Source: RGIG6919 sp045531905 (GTDB taxonomy: Bacteria > Bacillota > Clostridia > Lachnospirales > Lachnospiraceae). From it: a stretch of 64,000 bases of DNA. The DNA lies in NCBI GenBank assembly GCA_045531905.1, contig JAZSEY010000024.1:62001-126000 (forward strand). The letters are read 5' to 3'. Below, in pieces: positions 28,057 through 37,682 of the stretch. Each line of letters starts with the position of its first letter. Positions within the stretch are counted from its first letter, which is position 1. Below the pieces are notes generated by a model. It worked only from the letters and a program-made list of their open reading frames with translations. It ran no database searches and was not told where the DNA came from. A program made the position numbers and the translations under genes.

Positions 28057-29544
28057 ATGATGAAAAAGTGTAAGCTACTATGTCTGCTTGCCATGCTCTG
28101 TATGCTAACAGCATGTGGGCAAAAGGCACCAGCGTCAGAGGTGTATGGCGTAGACGATTTACCAGGTAAGATTATCGGCGTGCAGTTGAATACAACTGGT
28201 GATATTTATGTATCGGATTATGAAGGCGACGAGGCAGGAACTGTTATCGAGCGTTATAACAAGGGAAATGATGCGGTTACTTCTTTGAAGAATGGAAAAA
28301 TTGACTGTGTAGTCATTGATGAAGAACCTGCGAAAGCATTTATCAAGAGAAATAGCGACCTGTCTATTTTGGATGAGGAGTTTGCCTTAGAGGAATATGC
28401 TATCTGTATTTCCAAAGAGAATACAGAGTTAAGAGAGAAGATTGATCAGGCATTAACTGAGATGAAGGAAGATGGCACATTGCAGTTGATTGTTGACCAT
28501 TACATCAATGGGGCAACAGACAACTATGTAAGCCCGGAAGGTTTGACCTATGAGAATGGTGAGCTGATTATGGCAACAAATGCTTCCTTTCCACCATATG
28601 AGTATTATGAGCAGAATACCATCGTAGGTATTGATGCAGATATGGCGAGAGCCGTTGCAGATAAGCTCAATATGAAACTTGTGATTGAGGACATGGAGTT
28701 TGACTCTATCATCAATGCAGTGCAGGGTGGTAAGGCGCACATCGGTGTTGCAGGTATGACTGTAACAGAGGACAGATTAAAGAACATTGATTTTACCCAG
28801 TCTTATGCAACAGCAAAGCAGGTAATTATTGTACGTAATGGAAAGAGCAATGCGCTGCTTTCTATCAAGGATAGTTTCTATCAGAGTTTTATCGAGGACA
28901 ATCGTTATGAGTATATTGTGACCGGTTTGATTAATACATTGATTATCGCATTGTTGGCGGTTATCCTTGGTGTTGTAATTGGTTTCCTTGTAGCGTTGGT
29001 ACGTTCTACCCATGATAAGACTGGCAAGATGAAATTCTTAAACTTCATTTGCAAGATTTATTTAACTGTGATTAGAGGAACACCAGCTATGATTCAGCTG
29101 TTGATTATCTATTACGTAATTTTTGCATCTACCAATATCAATAAGATTTTGGTTGCTGCGATTTCCTTTGGTATCAACTCCGGCGCCTATGTGGCAGAGA
29201 TTTTGCGTGGTGGTATCATGTCTTTGGATAATGGACAGTTTGAGGGTGCACGAAGCTTAGGTTTGACACATAGCCAGACCATGTTCTATATCATTTTGCC
29301 ACAGACCTTTAAAAACACATTGCCATCTTTGGCAAATGAATTCATTGTATTGATTAAAGAGACTGCAATTAGTGGTTACATCGGATTGCAGGATTTGACA
29401 ATGGCAGGAAATATCATTCGAGGAAATACCTTCCAGGCATTCTTCCCATTGGTTTCTGTTGCCATCATTTACCTGGTGATTGTCATGATTTTGACAGCAG
29501 GTGTAAATAAACTGGAAAGGAGTCTGAAGAAGAATGAGCGATAA
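28057..29544 (+). CDS. Polar amino-acid ABC transporter, fused substrate-binding and permease protein
   Basis: Starts ATGATG (28057/28060) behind AAGGGAAAGG. 495 residues: lipoprotein signal with lipobox LTAC (Cys about 21), a binding-protein segment beginning LPGKIIGVQLNTTGD, a second segment beginning GELIMATNASFPPYEYYE, then from about residue 285 an HisM/GlnP-type permease with an INTLIIALL first helix and the EAA loop (AYVAEILRGGIMSL...GARSLGL). The two lobes are in reversed order compared with normal binding proteins (see findings). The ATPase gene overlaps by 11 bases. Imports a polar amino acid; which one cannot be said. Confidence 0.88.
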   Translation: MMKKCKLLCLLAMLCMLTACGQKAPASEVYGVDDLPGKIIGVQLNTTGDIYVSDYEGDEAGTVIERYNKGNDAVTSLKNGKIDCVVIDEEPAKAFIKRNSDLSILDEEFALEEYAICISKENTELREKIDQALTEMKEDGTLQLIVDHYINGATDNYVSPEGLTYENGELIMATNASFPPYEYYEQNTIVGIDADMARAVADKLNMKLVIEDMEFDSIINAVQGGKAHIGVAGMTVTEDRLKNIDFTQSYATAKQVIIVRNGKSNALLSIKDSFYQSFIEDNRYEYIVTGLINTLIIALLAVILGVVIGFLVALVRSTHDKTGKMKFLNFICKIYLTVIRGTPAMIQLLIIYYVIFASTNINKILVAAISFGINSGAYVAEILRGGIMSLDNGQFEGARSLGLTHSQTMFYIILPQTFKNTLPSLANEFIVLIKETAISGYIGLQDLTMAGNIIRGNTFQAFFPLVSVAIIYLVIVMILTAGVNKLERSLKKNER

Positions 29545-30280
29545 GGAAGTAATTCTAAAAGTGGATTCCGTATCAAAAGCATACGGCGACAATGTTGTAT
29601 TGGAAAATGTCAGCACAGAGGTTTGTCAGGGCGATGTGATTGCCATTATTGGACCATCCGGATGTGGTAAGTCAACCTTTATCAGAATGCTCAATATGCT
29701 TGAGACACCGGATTCTGGTACTGTGTTTATGAATGAAGTGGACTTGATGGACAAGAAGGTTGATATCAATAAAATGCGTGAGAAAATCGGTATGGTGTTC
29801 CAGCATTTTAACTTGTTCCCTAATTTGACAATCAAAGAAAATATTGCGTTGGCTCCGATTAAGACAAAGAGAATGTCTAAGGAAGAGGCGAACAAAAGAG
29901 CATTAGAGTTATTGGAGAGAGTAGGTTTATCTGATAAGGCAGATGCCTATCCGGATACTTTATCTGGTGGACAGAAGCAAAGAGTTGCCATTATCCGTTC
30001 GTTGGCTATGAATCCAGAAGTGATTTTGTTTGATGAGCCAACTTCGGCATTGGACCCTGAGATGGTAGGTGAGGTTTTGAATCTGATGAAGGACCTGACC
30101 AAGGAAGGTATGACCATGGTGGTGGTTACCCATGAGATGGGCTTTGCCAGAGAGGTGGCAAACCGTGTTATGTTCTTCGATGAGAAGGGCATTAAAGAGG
30201 AAGGAACACCTGAAGAAATCTTTGATTCTCCGAAAAGTCCTCGCTTACAGAGCTTCTTAGCGAGAGTAAATAGAGCATAA
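29534..30280 (+). CDS. Polar amino-acid ABC transporter ATP-binding protein (GlnQ-like)
   Basis: 248 residues. Walker A GPSGCGKST, Q-loop VFQHFNLFPNLT, signature LSGGQKQR, Walker B VILFDEPTSALDPE and the H-loop VVTHEMGFA are complete and match the GlnQ/HisP group. Start overlaps the end of the permease gene. Energises import by the fused binding-protein/permease; two ATPases and two permease subunits would make the complex. A terminator follows. Confidence 0.93.
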   Translation: MSDKEVILKVDSVSKAYGDNVVLENVSTEVCQGDVIAIIGPSGCGKSTFIRMLNMLETPDSGTVFMNEVDLMDKKVDINKMREKIGMVFQHFNLFPNLTIKENIALAPIKTKRMSKEEANKRALELLERVGLSDKADAYPDTLSGGQKQRVAIIRSLAMNPEVILFDEPTSALDPEMVGEVLNLMKDLTKEGMTMVVVTHEMGFAREVANRVMFFDEKGIKEEGTPEEIFDSPKSPRLQSFLARVNRA

Positions 30281-30311
30281 TTTTACAATATATAGTGTTG
30301 TTAGAATTTCG

Positions 30312-30354
30312 ATATCCCAAATGTTGATAAGTGTCAATATTTGGGATATTTTTT
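30312..30354 (+). terminator. Rho-independent terminator
   Basis: ATATCCCAAAT pairs with ATTTGGGATAT around an 16-base loop, followed by TTTTTT. Ends the amino-acid transporter operon. Confidence 0.85.
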
Positions 30355-30456
30355 ACATAAATAGGTAGAAAAATTGAACGATTTCTGTTAAAATATTAGT
30401 AACTATCCAATAAAAGCAAGAAAACGGTTTCAGAACGGGTTTTATAGGTGATTGGT

Positions 30457-31725
30457 ATGAAAATACTACATTTAACACAATTAATTGATGTGAATATTTT
30501 ACAACAGATACAGGATGGTTTTTCTGAGTTTACAGGGATGGCTGCATTGACGACGGATGCAGAAGGTATACCGGTAACAAAGGGAAGTGGCTTTACTGAT
30601 TTTTGTACGAATCTTGTGCGGACTTCATCGGTTGGTTGCAAGCGTTGCGAAGAGTGTGACCGCATGGGTGCCATTCAGACTATGGATACGCAGAAGCCGT
30701 CTATTTATATGTGCCATGCAGGGTTGATGGATTTTGCGGCGCCTATCTTGTTGGAAGGGCGTATGATTGGAAGCTTCATTGGCGGACAGGTAAGACCAAC
30801 TGATTTGGATGAGGAATTTATGCGGAAAAAAGCGGAAGAGCTAGACATTGACCCGGATGCTTATGTAGCTGCTGCGAAAGATACTTATATCCTCAGTATG
30901 GAACAAGTGGAAAAAGCAGCCGTGTATTTGTCTGAACTTGCACAGGTGCTTTCGGCGATGGCGTATCAGAATTTTGTAAAATTACAGGAAAGTAGGCGGT
31001 TAGAAAAAGCAGCCCGTGCACAGTCAAAGTTTATTACGAATTTGAGTATGACCATGAAGAATCAGCTGGAAAGTTGGTTGGAGACTATGGAGGCGGCTGT
31101 TGCCAGCAATGACAGTCAGACCATTCGAGATACCTTGCATAGATTATCCACCAATGGTATTGCAGTTGTGGATAATATGGAAGAGACGTTAGATTATGTA
31201 CAACTGACTTTCGGCAAATTAGAACTATTGGAATCCGCATATAATGTACGTTTTATGTTAGAACAAATTGTTCAGAACGTGAAGAAGTATCTTCGTAATC
31301 AAGGTTCGGATATGCAGGTTTTGTTGCGCGTAGAGGAAGAGGTTCCGCAGATTTTATTGGGAGATTCCGGAAGAATTGGACAGGTTATCAATAAAATGTT
31401 GCGCGTGGGTATAGAATATGCCACTGGTGGTAATATTATGATTGAGGCATCGGTGAAGCGACATGCTTACGCAGTGGAATTGGTGCTTCATGTGTGGACA
31501 GAGAGTACGAGTTTACAACCAGTGCAGATAGATCGCATGCGGAAGTACATGAAGACAGAGCGCATAGAACCGGTAGTGGAAGGACATAGTGCTTACGTCG
31601 GTTTGTCTTCAGTTGTTTTAATGGTGAAACAATTAACAGGTAGGATTGAGATACCAGAAGATTTAGATGCAGGTTTGGCTGCAGTCGTATCCTTCCCACA
31701 GTTGGAAGTAAAGGGGGCTCAATAA
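30457..31725 (+). CDS. PocR-domain sensor with degenerate histidine-kinase-like region
   Basis: ATG 30457 with TAGGTGA upstream is preferred over GTG 30448. 422 residues. The first 165 residues are a PocR domain: two helices, a Cys cluster CKRCEECDRMG and later MCHAGLMDFAAPI, with GSFIGGQVRP. PocR domains bind small molecules such as propanediol-type metabolites or metal. Residues about 195-235 resemble a HisKA dimerisation helix but lack the phospho-His, and the C-terminal part resembles a HATPase without intact N/G boxes. It is followed 2 bases later by the EAL gene, so it probably feeds a c-di-GMP circuit. Confidence 0.75.
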   Translation: MKILHLTQLIDVNILQQIQDGFSEFTGMAALTTDAEGIPVTKGSGFTDFCTNLVRTSSVGCKRCEECDRMGAIQTMDTQKPSIYMCHAGLMDFAAPILLEGRMIGSFIGGQVRPTDLDEEFMRKKAEELDIDPDAYVAAAKDTYILSMEQVEKAAVYLSELAQVLSAMAYQNFVKLQESRRLEKAARAQSKFITNLSMTMKNQLESWLETMEAAVASNDSQTIRDTLHRLSTNGIAVVDNMEETLDYVQLTFGKLELLESAYNVRFMLEQIVQNVKKYLRNQGSDMQVLLRVEEEVPQILLGDSGRIGQVINKMLRVGIEYATGGNIMIEASVKRHAYAVELVLHVWTESTSLQPVQIDRMRKYMKTERIEPVVEGHSAYVGLSSVVLMVKQLTGRIEIPEDLDAGLAAVVSFPQLEVKGAQ

Positions 31726-31727
31726 TA

Positions 31728-33398
31728 ATGGCAATTGATATGCAACATTATTATGAAGCGTTGGAACGCTTCTTACTGAAAATGGAACAATTGAAACAGT
31801 TAAATGAAGATGATATGCATGAGATTGTATCAGAGATGTGCCAGGTCCTTGATATTGCCTGCTGTGATTTGTGGTGTTATGCGACGCCGGTACATGAGCA
31901 GAATTGTGATGGCGATGTGATGGTATTCTTTGAGACAGATGCAGTGGACAATCAGCGTTGTGTAGTGCTAAGAGAGATGACTGGAGATGGTTCTGTGAAG
32001 GTTTACAGAGCATGCCAAAGTATTGGAGCGAACACATGGACTGATGAAGAACGCAGCAAGGTGGAACTGTTTTTAAAGATGGTTTTTGCCTTCCATGGAC
32101 GCGTGAATGTCATGCAGCTTGTGGAGCGTCTCAGTTATCATGATGTGGATTTGGGTATTTATAATCTTACATATTTTATGAGATTTACCAGTATGCTGAT
32201 TAGTCAGCAAAAGATTGATAAGTATACTGCATGTTATTTTAATCTCAAGCATTTTTCTATGGTAAATCAGCAGTTTGGCAGAGCTGTAGGTACAGATGTG
32301 ATGAAGCGATATGTGCAGTCTCTGCAGGATATGTTGTCTCCTGAAGAGATTATCAGTCGTGTGGGTAGTGATAATTTTATCATGCTGATTTTGGATGAGA
32401 ATTTAGACAAAGTACGTGAGTATTTGCATGGAGCAGGTGTGGCTTACGATGTTGAGCAGGATGATCAGATATTTATTTCTGCTTCTCAGGGATACTATTG
32501 TATTCCAAACGACAGAGATATCAAAGAGCCTTCCGAGGTTGTGGATTGCGTTACAATGGCTGCCAAGATGGCGCAGGATGTGGCGAATGATGATGTTGTA
32601 TTCTTTGAGGATACTATGTTCCATAGAAAGGAACAGGCAAAGCATATTGAGACTCTGTTTCCGGATGCACTTGCAAAGCGTGAGTTCCAGGTGTTTTACC
32701 AACCTAAGATTCAGTTGACAGATTATAGGTTAGTTGGAGCAGAGGCATTGTGTAGATGGTTCCATGATGGCAAGTTGATGCCGCCGATGGATTTTATTCC
32801 TGTATTAGAGCAGGGACACGAGATATGTGATTTGGATTTTTATATGTTAGATCGTGTCTGTGAGGATATTCGCAGATGGTTAGATGAAGGCAAGAATGTG
32901 GTTAAAGTTTCTGTGAACTTCTCCCGTAGACATTTGTCAGATATGATGCTTTTAGAGCATATTCTAGAGATAATTGACAGACATCAGGTACCTCATGAAT
33001 ACATTGAGATTGAGTTGACGGAAACCAATTCAGATGTGGAATTCACTTATTTAAAACGTGTGGTAAGTGGTTTGCAGAAGGCCGGTATTAGTACTTCGGT
33101 AGATGATTTTGGTATTGGTTATTCTTCACTGAATTTGATTCGCGAGATTCCTTGGAATGTACTGAAGATCGACAGAAGCTTTTTGCCGGCTGAACGGAAT
33201 GTACAGTCGTCTAAGTACATCATGTTAAAGTACGTAATTGCCATGGCTCAGAGCATGGGATTAGAATGTATTGTGGAAGGCGTAGAGACCATTGAGCAGG
33301 TGAAGATGTTAAAGGATAATAATTGTTATCTGGCTCAGGGATTCTATTTTGACAGACCACTACCAATAGAAGAGTTTGAAAGTCGTTTAAGTGCATAG
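31728..33398 (+). CDS. EAL-domain c-di-GMP phosphodiesterase with degenerate GGDEF domain
   Basis: 556 residues. A GAF-like N-terminal region (about 1-130) is followed by a GGDEF domain in which the signature reads VGSDN, so cyclase activity is unlikely. The EAL domain (about 310-556) is complete: GAEALCRW, a substrate-binding NFSRRHL segment, ELTETN, DDFGIGYSSL and EGVET. The enzyme should hydrolyse c-di-GMP to pGpG. No membrane segment is seen; the sensing input probably comes from the PocR protein upstream or the GAF-like region. Confidence 0.88.
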   Translation: MAIDMQHYYEALERFLLKMEQLKQLNEDDMHEIVSEMCQVLDIACCDLWCYATPVHEQNCDGDVMVFFETDAVDNQRCVVLREMTGDGSVKVYRACQSIGANTWTDEERSKVELFLKMVFAFHGRVNVMQLVERLSYHDVDLGIYNLTYFMRFTSMLISQQKIDKYTACYFNLKHFSMVNQQFGRAVGTDVMKRYVQSLQDMLSPEEIISRVGSDNFIMLILDENLDKVREYLHGAGVAYDVEQDDQIFISASQGYYCIPNDRDIKEPSEVVDCVTMAAKMAQDVANDDVVFFEDTMFHRKEQAKHIETLFPDALAKREFQVFYQPKIQLTDYRLVGAEALCRWFHDGKLMPPMDFIPVLEQGHEICDLDFYMLDRVCEDIRRWLDEGKNVVKVSVNFSRRHLSDMMLLEHILEIIDRHQVPHEYIEIELTETNSDVEFTYLKRVVSGLQKAGISTSVDDFGIGYSSLNLIREIPWNVLKIDRSFLPAERNVQSSKYIMLKYVIAMAQSMGLECIVEGVETIEQVKMLKDNNCYLAQGFYFDRPLPIEEFESRLSA

Positions 33399-33413
33399 AA
33401 GGAGGATAAAACT

Positions 33414-34682
33414 ATGAACGATGCAGTGCTATTGCAGGCACTCATGGACGACATATTAAAGGCGCTTCGCGTAAATATAATGACAGGTGAATTGCAGCCG
33501 ATCAAGGTGCTGACGGTAGAGAAACGAAGAGGTTTTTTCAAGGCAAAACACATTGATGTTTACATGCAGACAGAGGTGGATGAAGGCTCCATCCACGAGT
33601 TGGATCAGCAACAGTATTTGCAAATCACTAGCTTGAAAAATATCCAAAGAAAGGTAAAAGAAAACCATCGCAAGTTATCCCATAACTTTCGAAAAAAGGT
33701 TGATGGTACCTATCAATGGATAACATTTGAGATGATGATTCCCAAGGATTATGATAACGATAATCCTTGGGTATTATATTTATGGAAGAAATCTGATGGG
33801 GATGCCTGTGAGTTAACAGAAGCCTTGCGTATGCAGTCCTTGAGTTATGACATTATTTTAAAAGTAAACATTACAACTGATTCTTTTGAAATGATTAAGA
33901 TGGAAGCAACGTCTAACGAAACAACTGATAATTATAATGGTAGTTTCTCACGTTGGGCAACGTGGTATGCAACCGATGAGCACGTACACGAAGGGGATGT
34001 ATCTATGCTTTCAACGTTTTTGGAATTGAGACGGTTGCAGGATATTTTTTCAGAGAGTGTTGCTCCGCTTCACACCATATACAGAAGAAAAACGGAAGAG
34101 ACATATCGTTGGGTGATGCTGGAATTATTACCAGGGATGACATATAAGGCCACAAACAAAGTGGTCATGCTATATGTCCATAGTGTTCCTGAAACATTTG
34201 AGCAGGAAATGGTATACCATAAGTATTTAGAATATCATGCCAAGTTTGATGGATTAACTGGGGTAAAGAGTATGCAGTCATATCAACTATATTGTCAACG
34301 GTTTTTAAATTATCTGGAAAAGCCTGCTCTCATGGCAGTATATGCAGATATAAATGATTTAAAAGAATTAAATCGGATTGGCGGATATGAACAGGGAAAT
34401 GATTATTTGAAACGTTTCAGTCGAATGCTCATGGAGTTTTTCGGTACCATGAATGTGTTCCGGATTGGTGGCGACCGTTTTGTTGTGCTGATGGCAGATG
34501 TGAATCAAGATAAGGCGAAACAGATGTTTACAGATTTCTATAATATCATGAAAAAGCAGGCACATCCGATGGCAGCCTTGGGATTTGCATGGCATGAAAA
34601 TCCTGTTACCGTAGAGACGTTAGTTTCTGTTGCAGAAAGACAAATGCTCCTTGACAAAGAAAACTTAAAAAATTTTAACTAA
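33414..34682 (+). CDS. GGDEF-like domain protein with altered signature (GGDRF)
   Basis: 422 residues behind AAGGAGGA, 15 bases after the EAL gene. N-terminal 260 residues contain two PAS-like segments with repeated RWVML/QWITFEMM strands. The C-terminal domain shows DGLTGVKSMQSY, YADINDLKELN and IGGDRFVVLMAD, i.e. a GGDEF domain in which Glu is replaced by Arg. Since the Glu is catalytic in diguanylate cyclases, this is probably an inactive sensor or GTP-binding regulator. It forms an apparent operon with the PocR and EAL genes. Confidence 0.8.
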   Translation: MNDAVLLQALMDDILKALRVNIMTGELQPIKVLTVEKRRGFFKAKHIDVYMQTEVDEGSIHELDQQQYLQITSLKNIQRKVKENHRKLSHNFRKKVDGTYQWITFEMMIPKDYDNDNPWVLYLWKKSDGDACELTEALRMQSLSYDIILKVNITTDSFEMIKMEATSNETTDNYNGSFSRWATWYATDEHVHEGDVSMLSTFLELRRLQDIFSESVAPLHTIYRRKTEETYRWVMLELLPGMTYKATNKVVMLYVHSVPETFEQEMVYHKYLEYHAKFDGLTGVKSMQSYQLYCQRFLNYLEKPALMAVYADINDLKELNRIGGYEQGNDYLKRFSRMLMEFFGTMNVFRIGGDRFVVLMADVNQDKAKQMFTDFYNIMKKQAHPMAALGFAWHENPVTVETLVSVAERQMLLDKENLKNFN

Positions 34683-34687
34683 AAATC

Positions 34688-34716
34688 TTGACAAATGTGT
34701 TTCAGAGTCTTAGAAT
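34688..34716 (+). promoter_or_regulatory. Promoter of the fatty-acid synthesis operon
   Basis: TTGACA (34688-34693), 17-base spacer, TAGAAT (34711-34716), 65 bases before acpP. Just downstream AGTTTGATAAATTTA resembles half of a FabT-type operator, but the dyad is imperfect and this is only suggestive. Confidence 0.7.
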
Positions 34717-34781
34717 AAGTTTGATAAATTTAGTTAAATAAATTTAGATAAAATATTTTTAAGAAAAAGGAGAAAGAGAAA

Positions 34782-35009
34782 ATGACATTTGAAAAGGTTA
34801 AGGAGATTATTGTTGATTCATTAGGTTGTGATGAGGAAAAGGTTACTTTAGAGGCTTCTTTAGCTGATGATTTAGAGGCTGATTCTTTAGACGCTGTTGA
34901 GTTAAACATGGCTATTGAGGAAGCATTTGAGATTTCTATTCCTGATGAGGAATTAGCTAAGTTCAAGACAGTAAAGGATATCGTAGATTATATTGAGAGC
35001 CAGAACTAA
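34782..35009 (+). CDS. acpP: Acyl carrier protein
   Basis: 75 residues, very acidic, behind AAAGGAGAAAG. The phosphopantetheine attachment motif EADSLDAVEL (Ser35) is intact. AcpP carries the growing acyl chain on a 4'-phosphopantetheine arm through all steps encoded downstream. It is the first gene of the operon, with its own strong promoter and a leader. Confidence 0.97.
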   Translation: MTFEKVKEIIVDSLGCDEEKVTLEASLADDLEADSLDAVELNMAIEEAFEISIPDEELAKFKTVKDIVDYIESQN

Positions 35010-35034
35010 TATTGGCATTTAATGGAGCGGAGCA

Positions 35035-35892
35035 ATGAGTAGTCTTTTAAGTAGAACAAAGAATCAGGATACATCAGATACAATTACATACATGGCAGGA
35101 AAGATACTGACAGAGCAGCCGGATGCTGTGAAGGAGTGTCCGAAATGTAAAGAGCAGCACACAGAGGCTGTGCTGACTGACGCATTTTACGTTTGTCCAT
35201 CCTGCGGACATCATATGGCAATTTCTGCAATTCAGAGAATTCAGATGTTGGCAGATGAAGGTAGCTTTAAGGAACAGGGAAAGAATATTGTCAGTGGTAA
35301 TCCACTGAAGTTTCCCGGTTACAGGAATAAGTTAGTAAATGCCCAGGAGGAAAATGGCAACAAGGATGCATTGGTGACCGGTGTGTGTACCATTCAGGGT
35401 AACAAGACTGCCATTGCTGTGCTTGATAGTACATTTATGATGGGAAGTATGGGAACTGTTGTAGGTGAGAAGTTTACTATGCTGACCGAGTTCGCACGTA
35501 AGAATAAATTACCATTGGTGGCAGTGTCTGCCAGTGGTGGTGCGAGAATGCAGGAGGGAATGTTCTCTCTTGTTCAGATGGCTAAGACTAGTGCAGCGGT
35601 AGAGAAGTTTTCTGAAAGCGGTGGATTGTATATATCCATCCTGACACATCCAACCATGGGTGGCGTGAGTGCCAGCTTTGCAATGCTAGGCGATATTATT
35701 ATCGCTGAGCCTAAGGCAAGAATTGGTTTTGCAGGTCCACGTGTCATCGAGCAGACCATTCGTCAGAAACTTCCAAAGGGCTTCCAGAAATCAGAGTTCC
35801 AGGAGGAACATGGATTTGTGGACCGTATTGTAGAAAGAAAAGAACTTAGAGGCATTGTAGGACGTCTGTTGGCAATGCACGGAAGGAGTTAG
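35035..35892 (+). CDS. accD: Acetyl-CoA carboxylase carboxyltransferase subunit beta
   Basis: 285 residues. N-terminal zinc ribbon CPKC...CPSC (about 34-58), then the carboxyltransferase fold with SASGGARMQEG and GGVSASFAMLGDI. With AccA it transfers the carboxyl group from biotin on AccB to acetyl-CoA, making malonyl-CoA. GGAGCGG precedes the start; accA follows 5 bases after the stop. Confidence 0.96.
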   Translation: MSSLLSRTKNQDTSDTITYMAGKILTEQPDAVKECPKCKEQHTEAVLTDAFYVCPSCGHHMAISAIQRIQMLADEGSFKEQGKNIVSGNPLKFPGYRNKLVNAQEENGNKDALVTGVCTIQGNKTAIAVLDSTFMMGSMGTVVGEKFTMLTEFARKNKLPLVAVSASGGARMQEGMFSLVQMAKTSAAVEKFSESGGLYISILTHPTMGGVSASFAMLGDIIIAEPKARIGFAGPRVIEQTIRQKLPKGFQKSEFQEEHGFVDRIVERKELRGIVGRLLAMHGRS

Positions 35893-35897
35893 GCTTT

Positions 35898-36728
35898 ATG
35901 TTATTAGATACATTGAGCGCATATGAGCGTGTAAAGATTGCCAGAGGCAAGGATCGTCCTAAGATTGATCATTATATTGATGCTTTATTCGATGACTTTA
36001 TCGAATTAAAGGGTGACCGTTTGGGTGGCGAGGATGCTGGTATTTTAGGTGGTATTGCAATGTACCACGGTAAGCCGGTGACTGTAATAGGCCACAGAAA
36101 GGGTACAACATTAGAAGAGAATATGAAGTATAACTTTGGTATGCCAGAGCCGGAAGGGTATCGTAAGGCCCTTCGCTTAATGAAGCAGGCAGAGAAGTTT
36201 GGCAGACCGGTTATTACGTTTATTGATACACCGGGCGCATATCCGGGAATTGAGGCTGAGGAAAACGGACAGAGTATTGCCATTGCTGAAAGTTTGGCAC
36301 AAATGAGTGCGTTAAAGATTCCAATTATTGCCGTGGTTACCGGTGAGGGTAATAGTGGTGGCGCCCTTGCAATTTCGGTGGCGAACAGCATTTTAATGTT
36401 TGAAAATGCTGTGTATTCCATTTTGTCTCCGGAAGGCTTCGCATCTATTCTCTGGAAGGATTCAGAGCGTAGTGAAGAGGCTTGTGATTTAATGAAGATG
36501 ACTGCATTTAATTTGAAGGATTATGGTTTAATCGATGAAATTATTCCGGAACCGGATGGCGGTATCTTGGAGAGCAGTAAGAAGGCCTTTGTGGTATTAG
36601 ATAGAATGCTACAGAAGGAATTAGCAAAGTATGAGCATATGTCAGGTGAAAGACTGGCGAGACACAGATATCACAAGTTTAGAACCTTGGATAGTGCACA
36701 CGGAAAAATTAAACGAGGAATGAGGTAA
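35898..36728 (+). CDS. accA: Acetyl-CoA carboxylase carboxyltransferase subunit alpha
   Basis: 276 residues. TLSAYERVKIARGKDRP at the N-terminus, FIDTPGAYPGIEAEENGQ and GEGNSGGALAI are typical of AccA. Forms the alpha2beta2 carboxyltransferase with AccD. The biotin carboxyl carrier (accB) and biotin carboxylase (accC), usually in the same clostridial cluster, are not in this window. fabH starts 4 bases downstream. Confidence 0.96.
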   Translation: MLLDTLSAYERVKIARGKDRPKIDHYIDALFDDFIELKGDRLGGEDAGILGGIAMYHGKPVTVIGHRKGTTLEENMKYNFGMPEPEGYRKALRLMKQAEKFGRPVITFIDTPGAYPGIEAEENGQSIAIAESLAQMSALKIPIIAVVTGEGNSGGALAISVANSILMFENAVYSILSPEGFASILWKDSERSEEACDLMKMTAFNLKDYGLIDEIIPEPDGGILESSKKAFVVLDRMLQKELAKYEHMSGERLARHRYHKFRTLDSAHGKIKRGMR

Positions 36729-36732
36729 AGAT

Positions 36733-37671
36733 ATGCTTGGTATCAAGATAATTGGCACAGGTAGATGCTTGCCGGAAAAGGTTGTTACCAATGATGATTT
36801 AAGTAAGATTGTAGATACCAACGATGAGTGGATTAGCACTAGAACTGGTATCAAGCAGAGATATCATTGTGTGGATGAACTGAACTGGCAGTTAGCATGT
36901 GGCGCAGCAAAGAAAGCAATTGAGAACAGTGGAATTGACAAAAATCAGATTGGTGCGTTGATTGTGGCAACCTTCACACCAGATTATGCCACACCTTCGG
37001 TAGCATGTTTTTTGCAGAGAGAATTAGGACTGCCTACAAATATTCCGGCATTTGATTTAAGTGCCGCTTGTGCAGGATTTTTATATGGACTGCGTATTTC
37101 AGCAGCATTGCTTCAGGATGAAGAGAGACCATACGCGTTAGTAATCGGTAGTGAACAGATTTCAACCCGTATGGATATGGAAGACAGAGGAACTTGTGTG
37201 TTGTTTGGAGACGGAGCCGGTGCGGCAGTGGTTGCGAAGAACCCAGATAAGAAGTTCTATGGTGTTTGGGGTGCCGAGGGCATGCCAGAGGCTCTGGGGT
37301 GTCCAGGACAGGCATTTGAAAAGCAACACATTTATATGGATGGTAAGCTGGTGTTCAAGTTTGCGGTCAGCAGAATGAGTGAGGCTGCAAGACAGGTGTT
37401 AGAGCAGGCTGGATTGTCCTTAGAAGATGTGGATTATGTAGTTTGTCATCAGGCAAATGAACGTATCATTAAGAGTGTGGTAAAACAGTTACGTGCACCT
37501 GAAGAAAAGTTCTACAAGAACATACATAAGTACGGCAATACTTCAGCAGCAAGTATTCCGATTGCGTTAGATGAGATGAATGAATTAGGTATGTTCAAGG
37601 AAGGTATAAAGGTATTGTTAGTAGGCTTTGGCGCAGGCTTTACCTGGGCTGGTATGTTGTTAGAGTTCTAA
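36733..37671 (+). CDS. fabH: Beta-ketoacyl-ACP synthase III
   Basis: 312 residues. Catalytic Cys113 in SAACAGF, His in CHQANERI and Asn in KYGNTSAASIP make the Cys-His-Asn triad. Condenses an acyl-CoA primer with malonyl-ACP to start chains. Its stop overlaps the region carrying the fabK ribosome site. Confidence 0.96.
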   Translation: MLGIKIIGTGRCLPEKVVTNDDLSKIVDTNDEWISTRTGIKQRYHCVDELNWQLACGAAKKAIENSGIDKNQIGALIVATFTPDYATPSVACFLQRELGLPTNIPAFDLSAACAGFLYGLRISAALLQDEERPYALVIGSEQISTRMDMEDRGTCVLFGDGAGAAVVAKNPDKKFYGVWGAEGMPEALGCPGQAFEKQHIYMDGKLVFKFAVSRMSEAARQVLEQAGLSLEDVDYVVCHQANERIIKSVVKQLRAPEEKFYKNIHKYGNTSAASIPIALDEMNELGMFKEGIKVLLVGFGAGFTWAGMLLEF

Positions 37672-37682
37672 TGGAGGAAACG

